Shown piece by piece: positions 10,262-23,200 of a DNA stretch of 49,304 nucleotides (the first letter of the stretch is position 1; the number at the start of each line of letters is the position of its first letter). The stretch is from Smittium mucronatum (Eukaryota; Kickxellomycota; Harpellomycetes; Harpellales; Legeriomycetaceae), in the NCBI GenBank assembly GCA_001953115.1, contig LSSL01000002.1, positions 1-49,304 of the forward strand. The letters are read 5' to 3'. A program made the position numbers and the translations under genes. The notes under the pieces were generated by a model that saw only the letters and a list, made by a program, of their open reading frames with translations, was not told the origin of the DNA and ran no database searches.

Positions 10262-10480
10262 GATTAGCTAATTAGGGTATCCAATTCTAACGGTAATTTC
10301 CAATCTAGCGTTCTTATTACATCTGATAACTCTCCGTGTCACATAAAAATAAGATGGGTCACATATACTTATCTAGGGGCAATTTTATTATATTTTGGGT
10401 CTTATTAGCCAACGCTTTATCCAAATGAAAAAGCTCGGAGCATTATAAAATCTGAAATTAAAAAAAAAAAGTATGAGTAA
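10262..10480 (+). pseudogene. Tc1/mariner (IS630-type) DDE transposase relic
   Basis: The frame reads LIRVSNSNGNFQSSVLIT, then SDNSPCHIKIR, TYLGAILLYFGSY, an in-frame TAG at 10406, then PTLYPNEKARSIIKSEIKK. In the Tc1/mariner/IS630 superfamily the second catalytic Asp sits in a (V/M)DNAPCH motif and the third acidic residue in PYSPxLNPIExxWSxIKxxIK, about thirty residues on. Both signatures are present in the right order and spacing. The Asp (10325-10327) and the Glu (10427-10429) are retained. The serine of PYSP has become a stop, and Ile of LNPIE has become Asn. Downstream to about 10670 another frame gives FSDAIQLSDMPFDA, plausibly the C-terminal part after a frameshift. The N-terminal helix-turn-helix part is not recognisable. 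Confidence 0.65.
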
Positions 10481-10863
10481 ATTAAAAAATTTCACGATTT
10501 GACCCTGAAAATGAGTGTATCAACATATAATGATCCAATAAAATTATAGAATAAGATATAATGGATTACATATCAGTAGTTACGCAAAAAAATTATAGAA
10601 AGTTTATAGGCCATTTCAGTCTATTTTTTTCAGATGCTATACAATTAAGTGATATGCCATTTGATGCCTGATATATTTTGAAGTTTGAAAATTTTTATAC
10701 TTCGAAATTACTTTGTACTTTTTTTCAATTTTATTAAATTATTTTTGAAATAAAATTCACTATTATAGAACCAATTTTCACTATTATTGAATTCTAATGT
10801 ACCAGATTCAATTAGATTTCATTATTTTTTTAATTTCTTACACTTTTATTGTAAGAGGTGGTG

Positions 10864-10986
10864 AGAAGTTGTAAGTAAATTTTCAGAAATTTTATTTTTT
10901 TAAAAAAATTTATGTGTATTTGAACAAAATTTGTGGTAAAGGTATTCAGACTTTGTGTATTTTTGCATAATTTTGTGCACAAATAC
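10864..10986 (-). repeat. Inverted repeat pair, right copy
   Basis: Reverse complement of this stretch matches 6123-6245. On the plus strand the core reads TTTGTGTATTTTTGCATAAT. It marks the right edge of a 4.9-kb block that includes the transposase relics at 9433 and 10262. Confidence 0.65.
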
Positions 10987-11694
10987 TCTTAAACATTTTT
11001 CAAATACGAATTTTAAAACAAACCAGGCGTTAAAATTTTCTGAAATATGTTAATTAAAAATAAAAAAAAATTAAGAGAAGTTTTAAAATCCATGAAAAAA
11101 AAACAATTTATAATAAACTTTATGTATATATATGTGTGCATGTGGGATTTATAACTGGGAGCGTTTATACCCTTTTTTATCATATTATTCAGTATCATTT
11201 AATATTAAGTGCGCTTAAATAATAAACTGGGTAGAATTTATCTAAAATCATAGTATAAATATCATGGAAAGCATGAATATTAAGTATTATAAGTTTTTGA
11301 AAAATTAAAAGGCAAAAATTTACTATTGTGGAAAATTTAGGAATTTTGCGCCTCTTAGTTTCTCAAGGTCAATGATTATCACGGAAAGGAGAAGAGTTAT
11401 TATTATATTTTAAAAAAATCTAGAAATTCGCATCTGAATTGATCAAATTTGTATAAAAAATAAGGTTATAAAATATGAAAACTATGGAATTAGCCTTTCA
11501 AATAAAAAAAAAAGCTCGAATCAGAGTGAATATTCACATATAAGAAAAAAAATTAATAAGATGAAACTATAACAAGAAATTTGCCGAAAAAACACACCAC
11601 CACGACTATGATCAGAAAAATCGCGAAGAAATATGAAAATCCGAAACCATAATATGTTGCATAAGTTTCAAACTATTTAGCTATTTCCAGCTAA
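10987..11694. other. AT-rich stretch, no gene seen
   Basis: A/T-rich sequence leading into the second MULE relic. Parts of 11340-11690 may be its decayed N-terminal portion, but I recognise no FLYWCH finger there. The minus-strand open frame at 11013-11198 has random AT-type composition. Confidence 0.4.
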
Positions 11695-11973
11695 ATTATT
11701 TATTTTATAACCTTTGATAAAATGATATTCCATTTTTCAAAATCTAGTCATTTACATTTATATTCCACCTTATATTTTTTTAAGGCTGGATATCAAGTAA
11801 TAAAAGCTATAAATACAGATTTCAAACAATGTTCTTTATCAGTAGCAATAGATATAGTCAGCCAAGGAAACACAGAAGATTATATTCGGGTATTAAACAC
11901 TTTTTTGGAGGAGTCGAATGATTTTCTTATCAATTTAGTTTTTGATAACCTAGTTTCTGACTCTGCTCCATAA
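11695..11973 (+). pseudogene. MULE transposase core fragment
   Basis: An 83-codon open frame from the ATG at 11722, extendable upstream to 11695, reads IFHFSKSSHLHLYSTLYFF, KAGYQVIKAINTDF, then IVSQGNTEDYIRVLNTFLEE. MULE transposase cores typically show HxHxDxTFxxxPxGYYQ, then about twenty-five residues, then a yALLxxKxxxxYxxVL stretch. This frame follows that layout. The catalytic Asp of the first motif appears as Tyr (LYSTLY), so the fragment is dead even where it is open. Downstream to about 12250 there are possible further remains (DYLVFYETLEKTSKN near 12184) in shifted frames. It is divergent from the relic at 395-1939. Confidence 0.5.
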
Positions 11974-14900
11974 ATAAAAAATAGCTTGAATAATTATTCA
12001 AAAAAAAAAAATCAAAATAACAAATTTTTATCTACGCAAATCGAAAAAGATTTAAGATGTATAAGGGAAAAATAAAGATATATTTGAGGTCTATATATAT
12101 ACTCAGAAATATACATGATAAGGCTGAGGTTCAAATAAGAGGTGCTTGATTTATTTAAAAAAAAAAATTATTCATAAATTAAGACTATCTGGTATTTTAT
12201 GAGACTTTGGAAAAAACGTCTAAAAATAAATTCAAAAATAACAGTAATAGGAATGAAGGATAAAATGTAAAATTTAAATATACCATAAATCTCTAGAAAG
12301 GTTCAATAAAAAGACAAATGAAAGAATATCAAGGTATTTTTTATCAGATTCAATAGATTTTTTAGATTTATCAAATTTTTTTTTATTTCAAAAGTTTTTA
12401 CTCTTTCAATCTTGATAGAATCGAACAAAATTAAATATACCTTTTTAATTAAAAATAGCTGTTAGAATCAGATGAGTTGGGGGAAAAAAAATATAAACTA
12501 GCACATATCTTATTTAGAAATTATTTTAAACAAATATTTAATTATTTTTTAATAAATACTCTGGCCGCATTTTAATTCAAATTTTTTGAAAGATACACTT
12601 TTATATATTCTTCTGATTTACAAGAAATTTCAAAGATGAATACTCTTAATTTAAAAAGTTTATAAGGGTCAATAATTATTTTCACATGTAAATATTTTTA
12701 GTTCAAACTGTTAAAAGCAAGATAGTTCTATTAATCTGCTATCTAATAAGAAAAAACCAGGAATTAATTAAATGATAAAAAAAATTTCTTGTTTTGAACT
12801 CCGAAAACTATAGCTTTTTTAGATTTGATGTAATTATTCCTTATTTAATATAACGGATAATTTTCATTATTAGATAAAAATAACAATATTAAAAATTGGT
12901 TATCTATATATGTAAATCGAATTAAATTTTTTATTGAAATTCGAAGTACATTTTTTTGTTGTTTTTGACTAAAATCCAAAATATAATAAAAAAAATACAT
13001 TTTAACTGTAAATTACCCAAGGTTATTTCAGATATTGGAACTTATTAATAAAAATGATTTAAATAACGCTCTTAAACAATAATTTTATGAAAAAAATTGA
13101 ATTAAAAAATATAAAAAGATCTTAAAAACAAACTAGTGAGATTTACTTTTGATATTGATGCTTTCATTTAGCCGGTTTGCTATGAAGTATTAAAGCTAAA
13201 GAATAAATAAAATAATCAAAAATAAGTTATAAAAGTCAATTTTAACTCAGGGATGCCTCAAGTATATTTAAAAACCACGAAAATTATTATATCAAATTTT
13301 GTAAAAGGTTAAATTTGACTTAATTTACTCATATTATACATAAATTTGCTTAAATTTGCTATTTTCAAGCTATTCTTTTTATTTTCAGAAGATAAGAAAT
13401 TATAATGTGTTGAAGCTATATGTCTTTGTAATGATAACCGAAAATAATTTCGATCCACTTTTTTCTAAACCAAAAATTTTCCATCGTAATTTCAATGAAA
13501 CTGGGTTATTTTTCTTATATCCAATTTTATTTTAGAATTTATATATTTAAAAAGGCTGGTGGATTTATAAATAATATGTACTAATAATTCAACCTTCGGT
13601 ATACGCTTTGTAATTTTTTTTGTTTATATTGGTAGATATTTGAAAAAATGATATTCTTAGATTAAATAAGATAGATTTTTAATATTCAATCTATATGCGA
13701 GGTTTTTTTTCAGAACCAATTTTTTTTTACTATTTGCCAATGTATACCATTACTAGGCTAACAGAAGTGGAGAAAAACACTACCTCCAATAATTTTATAA
13801 AATTTTGTCGATATAAAATTAATTCCACAATTTAAATTTTTGAGTTGCTAGTAGTTATATTAATCATTTTTTTGATGCATTTCAAAAATTTAAAAGGATG
13901 TAATTTTTGTTTATTTAAAATTTAATATTCAAGAAAAAAAATTCTATTGAGAAAATGTGGGAGCTTTATTATAACCAGGTTTTAACATTAATAATAGGTA
14001 ATTTGGTTATTCCATGAGCTGTAATATTAATTTCATAGCTATTTTATTTTTTGCAAGCCCTTCTAATAAACTTAAGCCCATTTCTTTCTTTAAAGCTTAA
14101 ATTCAAATCAAATGATTCAATAAATCCACTTTATATTTCTTCGATGTTTTTCCAAAATATTTTATTGAAATATCTCAAGATTTATTAATAAATTTATTAA
14201 TCAATTAATAAAGTTGCTTTATCATTTTTTTTTTTTTAAAAAAAAACGTAATATAATACTTTATCACAACTATACGAGGCATATTTTATTTTCATAACGA
14301 AAATAAATGAATTTTGAAAATAATTTATATATTAACTCATTCAGTATTTTTTACTCTTACAAATTTTCTAAATTTTCTATAGTTAGCATAATATGATTTA
14401 TATATGCACGATAAGTAGGTGTAAAATATCAAAAAAAAATTGTACAGGGGTTTTCAGATTTTTAAAAAAGAGAATCATATCAAAAAATTGATATAATTAG
14501 ATGGATATAGGTATAATTGTGATTTAGGAAGGTTGAGATTGACTTGGGCCAAAAAAAATATTAGTTTTTATATTGCATATATATGTAAATTTTTTCAAAT
14601 TTTGGGCAGTAGGGGTTATTTAAACATTGTTAAAACCAATTTAAATGAGGTTTAAAAAATATTTATCAAAGAGTTATCTAGATTATTTTTTTTTAAATCC
14701 CAAAATTTGAAAATAATTAGGTATTAAAGCTTCAAAATAAATGCAAAAAACCAAAACCAAAGACAAAAACAAAAACAGAAGATTGATTCCTGTGATTAAA
14801 AAATTAAATTAAAAAAATATCCGAAAAAATCAAAAACTATAGAGAAAAAAAAAGAAGAAAGATTATCAAAACAGAATTTTAGAATATGTTTTAAGCCATT

Positions 14901-17900
14901 TTCTAAAAAAAAATACCCACTTGAGTAATGTATAACCTAGTACTCATCAAAAATAAACACACTCAAGGTCCAATTAACTCTAAAATGTCATTCTTTTGCT
15001 TCCAAAGCCAAATAATATTCAAATAGACTCTAATTTTATATTATAACATGGTTTTTATTCCGTTATTAAAGCAGGATTTAAAAATATCAATCAAAATTTC
15101 ATGACTGTAGCAATGGGAGTGAAAAAAGCTGGATATTTAAAAGTCCTAATCGTAGTTTTTCAACACTTTAAAAAAAGAAATAAAAAAATTGTATTGATTG
15201 GAGAGAAGAACTTTTAATAGTTGATTCAAAAGAGAATATTAGAAGGAGAATAAAATATTTTAAAATTATACTAATAAGGAAATTTCTGGTACTAAGATTC
15301 TACATAAATATCAAATATCATCAATAAAGGCCATAATCATTACAAAAATGATATGAAGTATGTTATTCATAAAATTTAGCTCATGTAAAATCAAAACCTA
15401 TTTGAAATCTCGGTGAAATTATTCCTTTCAAAATGGTTAAAAATATCCAGGCTTAAAGAATAATCTTATATGGTAAACCATCTTTATTTCAAAAAATATT
15501 GAAATTGAAATTGAAATGAGAGTAATAAAATATTCACATCTTAAATGATTAATTTATTGGAAATATTTGACTGGAAAATAAAGATAAAATATACTAAGAA
15601 GAGAATTATTTACTCATATTAGATAAAGCTTTCAAAAAAAGTTAATAAAAAAATCTGCTTTTTTTTATATTAAAAACTCCAAAAAAATAATCACAGTGAA
15701 ATATGAGGAAAGAAATCAGTTTTTTTTATTTCTTTTATTTAACCAAATCATTCTGGAAAATATATAAATTTTGTTAACAGTTTAACAGCAATAATATATC
15801 TAATATAGATGGTAGTTTTGATTAAAAAAATCTCATTCTCCAATTTATCCCGAATTATTAACATATATAAAGACTTTGCCTTCATATTTACCAATTTTAT
15901 TATATAGATATACTAATATATATATATATATATCAAAGAAAAAAACGTGAGTAAATATAATTATTTTCTTCATTTGATAAAAATACTATAAATCTATGAT
16001 TCAACCTTGATCGAGGGAATAAAAAGGCAATTTAAATCAAATAACCTCGAGGATAACATTATCTTCAATCAGGATTGAGTTTTTATTTTATTTAATACTA
16101 AAAAATTATAAAACTCGAATTCAAAAAAAAGTATATTTACTATTTTAAATTTTAGCAAAATTCCTGTCAAATTTCAAAGCAGAAAAAAAGGTACATAAAA
16201 AAGTATCTCTATTAAATTTAAGTTAAACTAAGAGATCAATATTTTTTTTTACAATTATATATTAAGAGTTAAATAGGAGAATTATCGTTTGAAATTTTAG
16301 ATAGAAATCAAAAACTGTAAATGAGCTGAGGAATAAATATGGCACCTTTAAAAAAATCTGGTTAGATTTTGCTTGATATATATAAAAAATATCATTAGTA
16401 AATAAAAGTGTAAATTAATTAGAGCTAATATCAAAAATAAAGATTTTTTAAATACCCAAACTTACATTTAATTATCTCGTTGTCTTTTGGTTTAATAATA
16501 AAACATAATCTTACAAAAACAAATCAAACGGCGTAATTTTTCCGAAACCAAAATTCAGGCTTATCAAATTAACGAGATTATAATAAAGTAATATGATTTT
16601 CGAATGAGTTATTTCAAAAAAATTATAAAAAAAAATTATGGGTTTTAATTAAATAAAATATCTTACCCAATTACGATTCCATTATTTAAAGTTAAAGTGA
16701 AAAGTTTGGAAATTTTCTAGAAAAATAATTAAATATCAACGAATTATTCCTCAAAAATTGTTATATTTTAAAAATATGTACAATTCTACTCCGCCGACAT
16801 TATATTTAGAACAGATGAATAAAAATTACGAGTTTTAAAAAAAAAACGAAGGGTTATTTTGGAAAAAAATTTCAACAAAAGCTCCAAATACGCGCCATAA
16901 TTTCTAAAATGAAAGTTCTCATTTTTTGTATTAACAATTATGCATCATGGGTAAGAAAAAATATTGTTAGTAAAAAAAATACTACAAAAGAAAATCATTG
17001 GCTTAATAATCTGTGTTAAATAACAATAATAATATCAATAAACTGTTTTTAAACGAATTTTTCAAAAATGATGTAATTTTATTGACCGATTAGAAAAAAT
17101 AATAATTAAAGATGAAATTTCAAAATCAAATATTTATAAAAAAAATACGGCTTATATCTATTTTGGAATTTTCTTGGGATTATCATGCATACGAGAAAAA
17201 ATCAGATTGTATTTATTTACACGATTTGAAAGTGAATAAGCCCGATTTTTGAATAATGAAATGTATTTTTTTTAATAATTACATTAAGTTCAGTATAAAT
17301 TTCTGAATTTACTGGATTGGAAGTAATTAAATTATTTTATAGCGAAATTTCTTAGTAATAAAAAAATACCTGGTACCTAAAAGAGTCTCAAATATACCTA
17401 TTTAATTATTTCTGAAAATATAATGAGTCAATTTAGAATTTCAATGTTTCCAATTATTTATGATGAAAGTTTATATATTTTCAAAAAAAGCGTGTATGTG
17501 TATAATTTTCGAATTTAACGGCATTATCATTATTATTATTACATAATAAAATCCCTTTTCTTTGCAATAATGATTTTATAAAGGAAAATGGATAATTAAA
17601 GTACCTGAAGTTATACTACACTAATTTCACATCATTTATTAGAATATCCATTATTTTAAAATAGTATATATTATAAATTAAGATGTGTATCAATTAATTT
17701 TTAACCTTTATTTTGTGTTAAAATTTTATCAATTGTCTATTTAGCCTTCTAATGTTAATTTTTGCTTTTTAATATACACTAAATTTTAAGAGAAATATCT
17801 TAAGAAAAAATCGAAGTAAAATATATCTAAAAATAATATTAGAATTTTAATTTGATTTTATATTTTATCGAATTCTCAAAAGCACCTATGCCGCAGTGGA

Positions 17901-19353
17901 AAACAAAGATGAAGCAGAATCTATTTAAATTCTTCAAATTATTAAGCTTGATTGAGTGACGTGTTTTTTATATCGAGTTTTTTCACTCAGCTCTTTTTAT
18001 CCTATGATTAAATTACATTATTAAAGTTACTCGGTTTATTTTAAACTATATCAGTTTTATTTAAATTAATATGATTACACGTATGCTCAGAAGAGTAAAC
18101 ATATTTCAATATTTTAATAATGTATGGGTAAATACCGAATCGTAGGAATAAGGGAGAAGGAGTTTTGTTAGTATATAAATACCCCAAAATTTTCATTAAG
18201 TTTAATTATCTTATTTTGTGACATATTTTTTAATAAATATTTATCAATTTAAAATTACTGAATTCACTTACAGAAAATAAAAAAAACCAAATAAAACCAT
18301 ATTATTCACGAATAAAAAGATTTGGCTAGGAAAGTGAGTACGTAGAAGTTTTTTTACCACAATAACTATAATTCGGATATTCATTTATTCCTCTTTATAA
18401 ATAAACCATAAATGTTAAGCAGATTAGCATTAATATTTATTTCTGAGAAAATAACACCAGATTGTTAATTTTTTATATTTTAAGAAAAATCTAAAAGCAG
18501 ATTAATAACGCTGAAACTCGAGATTTTAAAATTTCAAAATTTTAATACCCAATTTACGTTTTTTCTATCGGTTAAATTTTTATGCTAAGACAATCCATTA
18601 TATCTAAATTAATTTTTTTAAGATAAATATAAGTTATATATTTTTACACAAACAATTTTTTTGTATTTTGGCATAGTTTTTTAAAGACTACCAATTAAAC
18701 TTATAAAAATTTATGCAAATTCATAAAAAATCAATTATCTCATACAAATAAAACAAATGGAACGTATTTATACATATCAATATATGAAAATTAATAGAAA
18801 GATTTTAAGCTTCAATCTTTTGGCCAGTAACAAATTAAAAATTTCTATTAAATAAGTGGTTATTTTAGTTAAAAAAGAATAAGATGGTGCCCAAGAAAAT
18901 TCTACACAGTTATAATCCCACTATTTATTTATTTTAATTTACTGAAATCTCTACACAAGCTATGTCTAAAATTTCATTAAAATAATCACTTAATCATAAG
19001 TCAGGAAAAATCATCATATTCATGGTGTTAAATTGATTTTTTTAATAGAAATTTATGTAGCATCCGTATTACTAAATCTTTTTTTAAAAATGGCAATATT
19101 TGAGATATACCTTTGTGTTATATAATTACCTAGTATATAATCATTTAACATATAACTAATTTTTTTTAAATCAAACCTTTAGCTTGAATAAAGGGGATAT
19201 TATTATAGCAAATATTTATTACATAAATTTTTTAAACAAGAAATTTACAAATTTGCTATCAAAAATGAAAAGTTTGATTTTCTAATGTATATATATAATT
19301 TTTTTAAAAATTTTAAGAACCCCCTTGAAGTATTAATCTAAATAATACAATAC
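11974..19353. other. Long AT-rich gene desert
   Basis: Over 7 kb of A/T-rich DNA with no gene that I can support. A pure (AT) run lies at 15916-15933. Patches near 14940-15230 and 16490-16560 are a little richer but give no recognisable domain. Possible traces of the MULE fragment extend to about 12250. Confidence 0.5.
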
Positions 19354-20240
19354 GTATATTGAATGAAGCTGATTCCCCATACCAGTTAGACTGGTACAAG
19401 TCTTCGCTTCTAAACTGTTGTTGTGCAATCGAAGGTGAGGCAACGACTAACACACTATCGCTAGTTTACCCTTCGCCCTCACCCAGCAGAGACTTTAGGG
19501 CAGGTATAACTCCCTTACTCCGCCTATCCACACTTCGCCCATTGCTCCCTGTACTGACAACACTAAGTGTTTGTACAGCCCCCACGGTAGGAATAACAGG
19601 CGAGAACCTTACCGGGGGGTTGGGACCAGAGTTTAACGAAAGTCCCATTAAAGAAGATACAAGTTCTTCCATAACTGGTTCTCCCTCCAAATTCAATGAT
19701 GGGTCTAAGTCTTCACTCAGTTCGAGGGTTTCTATATAGATTAAAGCCGAAGCCTCACTATCCCTATCGTCCGCCGCCTCTCTCCAAGCGTCAAACTCCG
19801 GGGAAAATTCGTCAGAATAGCCACCAGACTCGACCAACTCATGATCGCGTTTAATCATGCCCATAGCACTATTAAAGCTAATGCCTCTTCACAAGATAAC
19901 TAAACGGGTCTACAGGGAATGATCCTAGCCCACGAGAGAATAATACGACCTAATATAACAACACAACTACCAACACGAATAATATAAAATAATTTATATT
20001 TATAAAAAATTTAACAAAACAAGACTATACTAGACTACAAGTATAATTAAAATGACTACCACCAGTCTGCCAGCGTGCTAAGACTTTTAGACTATCAACA
20101 GGGCATAGCTTAACCTTAGGAGCTCAACGCGTCTTACCACTTTAATATGCTGAATCTTAATTTATGTCTTAAGCGCAGATATAAGACAAATTTAAAATCC
20201 TAGAAGTAACTTAGAATGGCGCTAAATATGAAATTAATCG
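19354..20240. mobile_element. GC-richer island, probable truncated insertion
   Basis: Base composition changes abruptly at about 19354 and fades after about 20230. Inside are a minus-strand acidic reading frame (19466-19864) and, upstream of it on that strand, about 370 bases of non-coding DNA with a TATA-like patch (ATATTTTATATTATT) and several less AT-rich segments. This arrangement (leader, then a first ORF, then abrupt loss of similarity) fits the 5' end of a retrotransposon truncated at 19354. I see no reverse transcriptase, protease or integrase and no paired LTR, so the element type is inference. Confidence 0.45.
19466..19864 (-). CDS. Acidic 132-residue ORF, possibly gag-like
   Basis: ATG start at 19864, 132 codons, no introns apparent. 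The N-terminal 70 residues are strongly acidic (SDEFSPEFDAWREAADDRDS, then LELSEDLDPS). The remainder is Ser/Pro/Gly/Val-rich with a basic patch (GRSVDRRSKG) before the stop. Codons use G/C at third positions far more than anything nearby. The frame stays open after the TAA with similar composition (TSDSVLVVASPSIAQQQF, then FRSEDLYQSNWYGE) down to about 19365, so the stop may be a recent mutation or a recoding site. I do not recognise a domain. Position behind a long leader suggests the first ORF of a retroelement, which is inference. A competing plus-strand frame covers 19359-19739. Confidence 0.45.
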   Translation of the reverse strand: MGMIKRDHELVESGGYSDEFSPEFDAWREAADDRDSEASALIYIETLELSEDLDPSLNLEGEPVMEELVSSLMGLSLNSGPNPPVRFSPVIPTVGAVQTLSVVSTGSNGRSVDRRSKGVIPALKSLLGEGEG

Positions 20241-23200
20241 GTATATAATATATATATTAATAGATGAAGCTTCAGAGATAAATAGTAAAAAGTAGAAAAT
20301 TGAGAACCTATTTATATTAACCCGGTTTATGACTAGAAGTTTGGGAAAGTAGAAAAAATTTGTTTTCGGAATTTTTTCTTTAAGAATACTTTACTAAAAA
20401 TAACAATTTGGACATTGTTAAAAACTTTTATATATATCTAGTAACACTTTATTTAATCATGGATCAAATATTGTTAGCTTTCGTATTCAAAAAGCACAAA
20501 AATTAAACAATCTCATATTGTTTCAAATAGATATACCAAGTTTTTATTTATTACAGCCCCTTATTTTTCAATGCAAAACATAAAATCATTTGATGTGCCA
20601 GAAATACCATAGTTTTTACTTTTTATATTTAAAAAAGCATTATATTATAAAATATACGATGGATAATTAATGACTCATCGAATATAGGTTTTTGAATTAT
20701 AAACTGTCCAATAAATTAAAGATCCGAATTCTTGTATTAATCTAAATAAATTTATGTGGATAAATACACTCCATTATTTGATTTTTATGAGATGATCTAT
20801 TTTTTTATTATTTTTCACGATATTGTATCATTTTATATTATTGCCGTTTTTTAAATATTTGATATCATCTTTCAATAAAAAGGCGATAGATTTGATTTAA
20901 TTTTTTATAATTTAAATAATGATCCATAGAAAATGGTGTTAAAGTATATTTAAACAATTTTAAATTTCAAAAAAATTTTCCAAGGCGACATTTCAGTAAA
21001 ATAAGACCGTTGGAATTAATAATATTAGTCTTTTCAGCTTTATTTACAAGTTCTTCAAAATAAATCTTAACATCAAAGGGGTATCCAGATATTTATTCAA
21101 ATAAAAAAAAATCATTGTAGCCATTAGTTTGATTTTTATTCTTGCAATTTTCTTGACAATTAAAGTTTCAGGATATTATAATTGAAATAAATTAATTTTT
21201 AAGGCATCATTCTTTTAATAAAACAAATGTATAAATCAGTCAGTAACTTTTTTTTCTATTTAAACAAAATAATTATTGGAAAACCATATCATCTATTCTT
21301 TAGCTCTTGATAGCGTAAAATTTTAAATATTTTGGCTTTATTAGTTAAGGTAGTATTTCGATTTTTTTTAGTTAATATTCACTTTTAAGATTTTTTTTAA
21401 ACACATATATCAAAATTAATTCCTGATTTTATTAAAATTTTAATAATCATATATATTTTTAATAAATTATGACGTTTATTGAAAGAAAAACAAGCAAAAA
21501 ACCAAAATTTAAACAAAAATAATTAATATCAAGAATAATGGGTAAATTAAAGATCAATATTTGTGGTTTTTAAAGCATTATAGGGAGTAGATTCGCGCTT
21601 TGAATATTATTTAAAGAAAATTTCCAAAAATGAGAATAATAATAATAATAATAAGTAAAAGGGATATTTCTAAAATAATTTTTCGTTATAATTATTAATC
21701 TAGTGATTTATATCAACTAAAATATATTCAAATATCAAATTTTCGACTTTTTCGATTCGCATATAAAGGCCTTTCATCTCCCAAAATTTACCAATTAGAT
21801 GAAATACAAATTTTTTAGATATAACTCCCATACAGGCAATTCATGTTGTAGACGCTTTATATAGAGGTGTTTTTTATTCTAAAATTTTCTAATAGCAAAT
21901 ATATATAATAAATTTACTAAATAGATCCATTTAATTTCAATTGGAATTTTCTATTGAGAAGAATGAATTCTATTTTTTGTTTTTCTTATATTCTAACATG
22001 TATTTGGATATTGTTTAATAGAATCTTTTTTTACCAAATAATGTAAAACTCCTAAAAAAAATTAAAATTATAATAAGGGGAATATTTTTTTCTTATTAAA
22101 TCCAATAATTTTAATATTAGTCAATGTTAAAAAAAGTTTTAATTCTACTATATTTTAATTTTATAAGATTTAGATTCTATTTAAAACAACAGTTAATAAA
22201 TATAAACATTGAAAATTGCGGGTAGAAAAAAAATCATTATTCTCTGTTCAAAACTTTAGTTAATATTTATTGTGTCTTAATTAAAAGCATAAATGATTTT
22301 TCATTTCGAAAAATTCTAATTAATTTTATAAAAACATGGGAATATTGATAATAAATTTATTGGCAAATTTTATAAATATAAACTATTAAATAATAAGGAA
22401 TTACACGTTAAAAAAAAGTCTTTTTAACGCATTTTTTTTAAAGCCCAGATATTTAAAAGTTATTTTATGGATTCTAAGATGTAACTTTAATAAATTTACA
22501 TTTTATTCGATGCACCCAAAATTAAAATATTATAAATAAATAAGTAGGTATAAATTAAAATTGGTTTGTTATTTTTGAAGAGCCTCGATGATTTAACTTC
22601 TACTATACTCATGAAATACGAAAAGATCAACATTTTGGTTTGACATCAAACAATTTTCTGAGTTAAGATCGGTAGAAGCAAGTATAAACAGTTTCTTTAT
22701 AATAAAATTTTCAGAAATAATCTCTAAATGAGATTTTTCTTATTTTCCGACCAATAGGGCACTTTTATGAAAATAATACAAAAAATTATTATGTTTATTA
22801 TATGTATCATATTTTTAAATTTACCGATTCAAAAAGTGTTTTTAGATAAACTGGTTCAATTAAGATCATAATTGATGGAATTTTAACAAGATTAAACATG
22901 GGCATAACATTTTTTGGTTTACAATATCTGCTTCATCGGATTTAAATATAACGAAAATATCTCCAACAAAGGAAGTTTCTTAACTTTATCCCATTATCTG
23001 TACATCTTCTGATATATAACGAAATGATAATCGAGAAAAAATTTTAAATGATTATTTAAAAAATATTCTTTCAAGTAGGTTTATGCAGAGGATTTTTCAT
23101 CACTTTTTAGAGAAATAAAAAAAAAATTAATATCAGAAATGCATTTCTCTTAAGCAAAACTTTTCTAAATTTGATAGATCCGGAAATCTTCAAAATAAGT

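Noticed and set aside
19359..19739. 126-codon plus-strand frame in the GC-rich island
   Set aside because: It overlaps the minus-strand frame, begins with TTG rather than ATG, and its Ser/Thr/Pro/Leu composition looks like the antisense of the acidic frame. The minus frame has an ATG and extends past its stop, so I prefer it, though not decisively.
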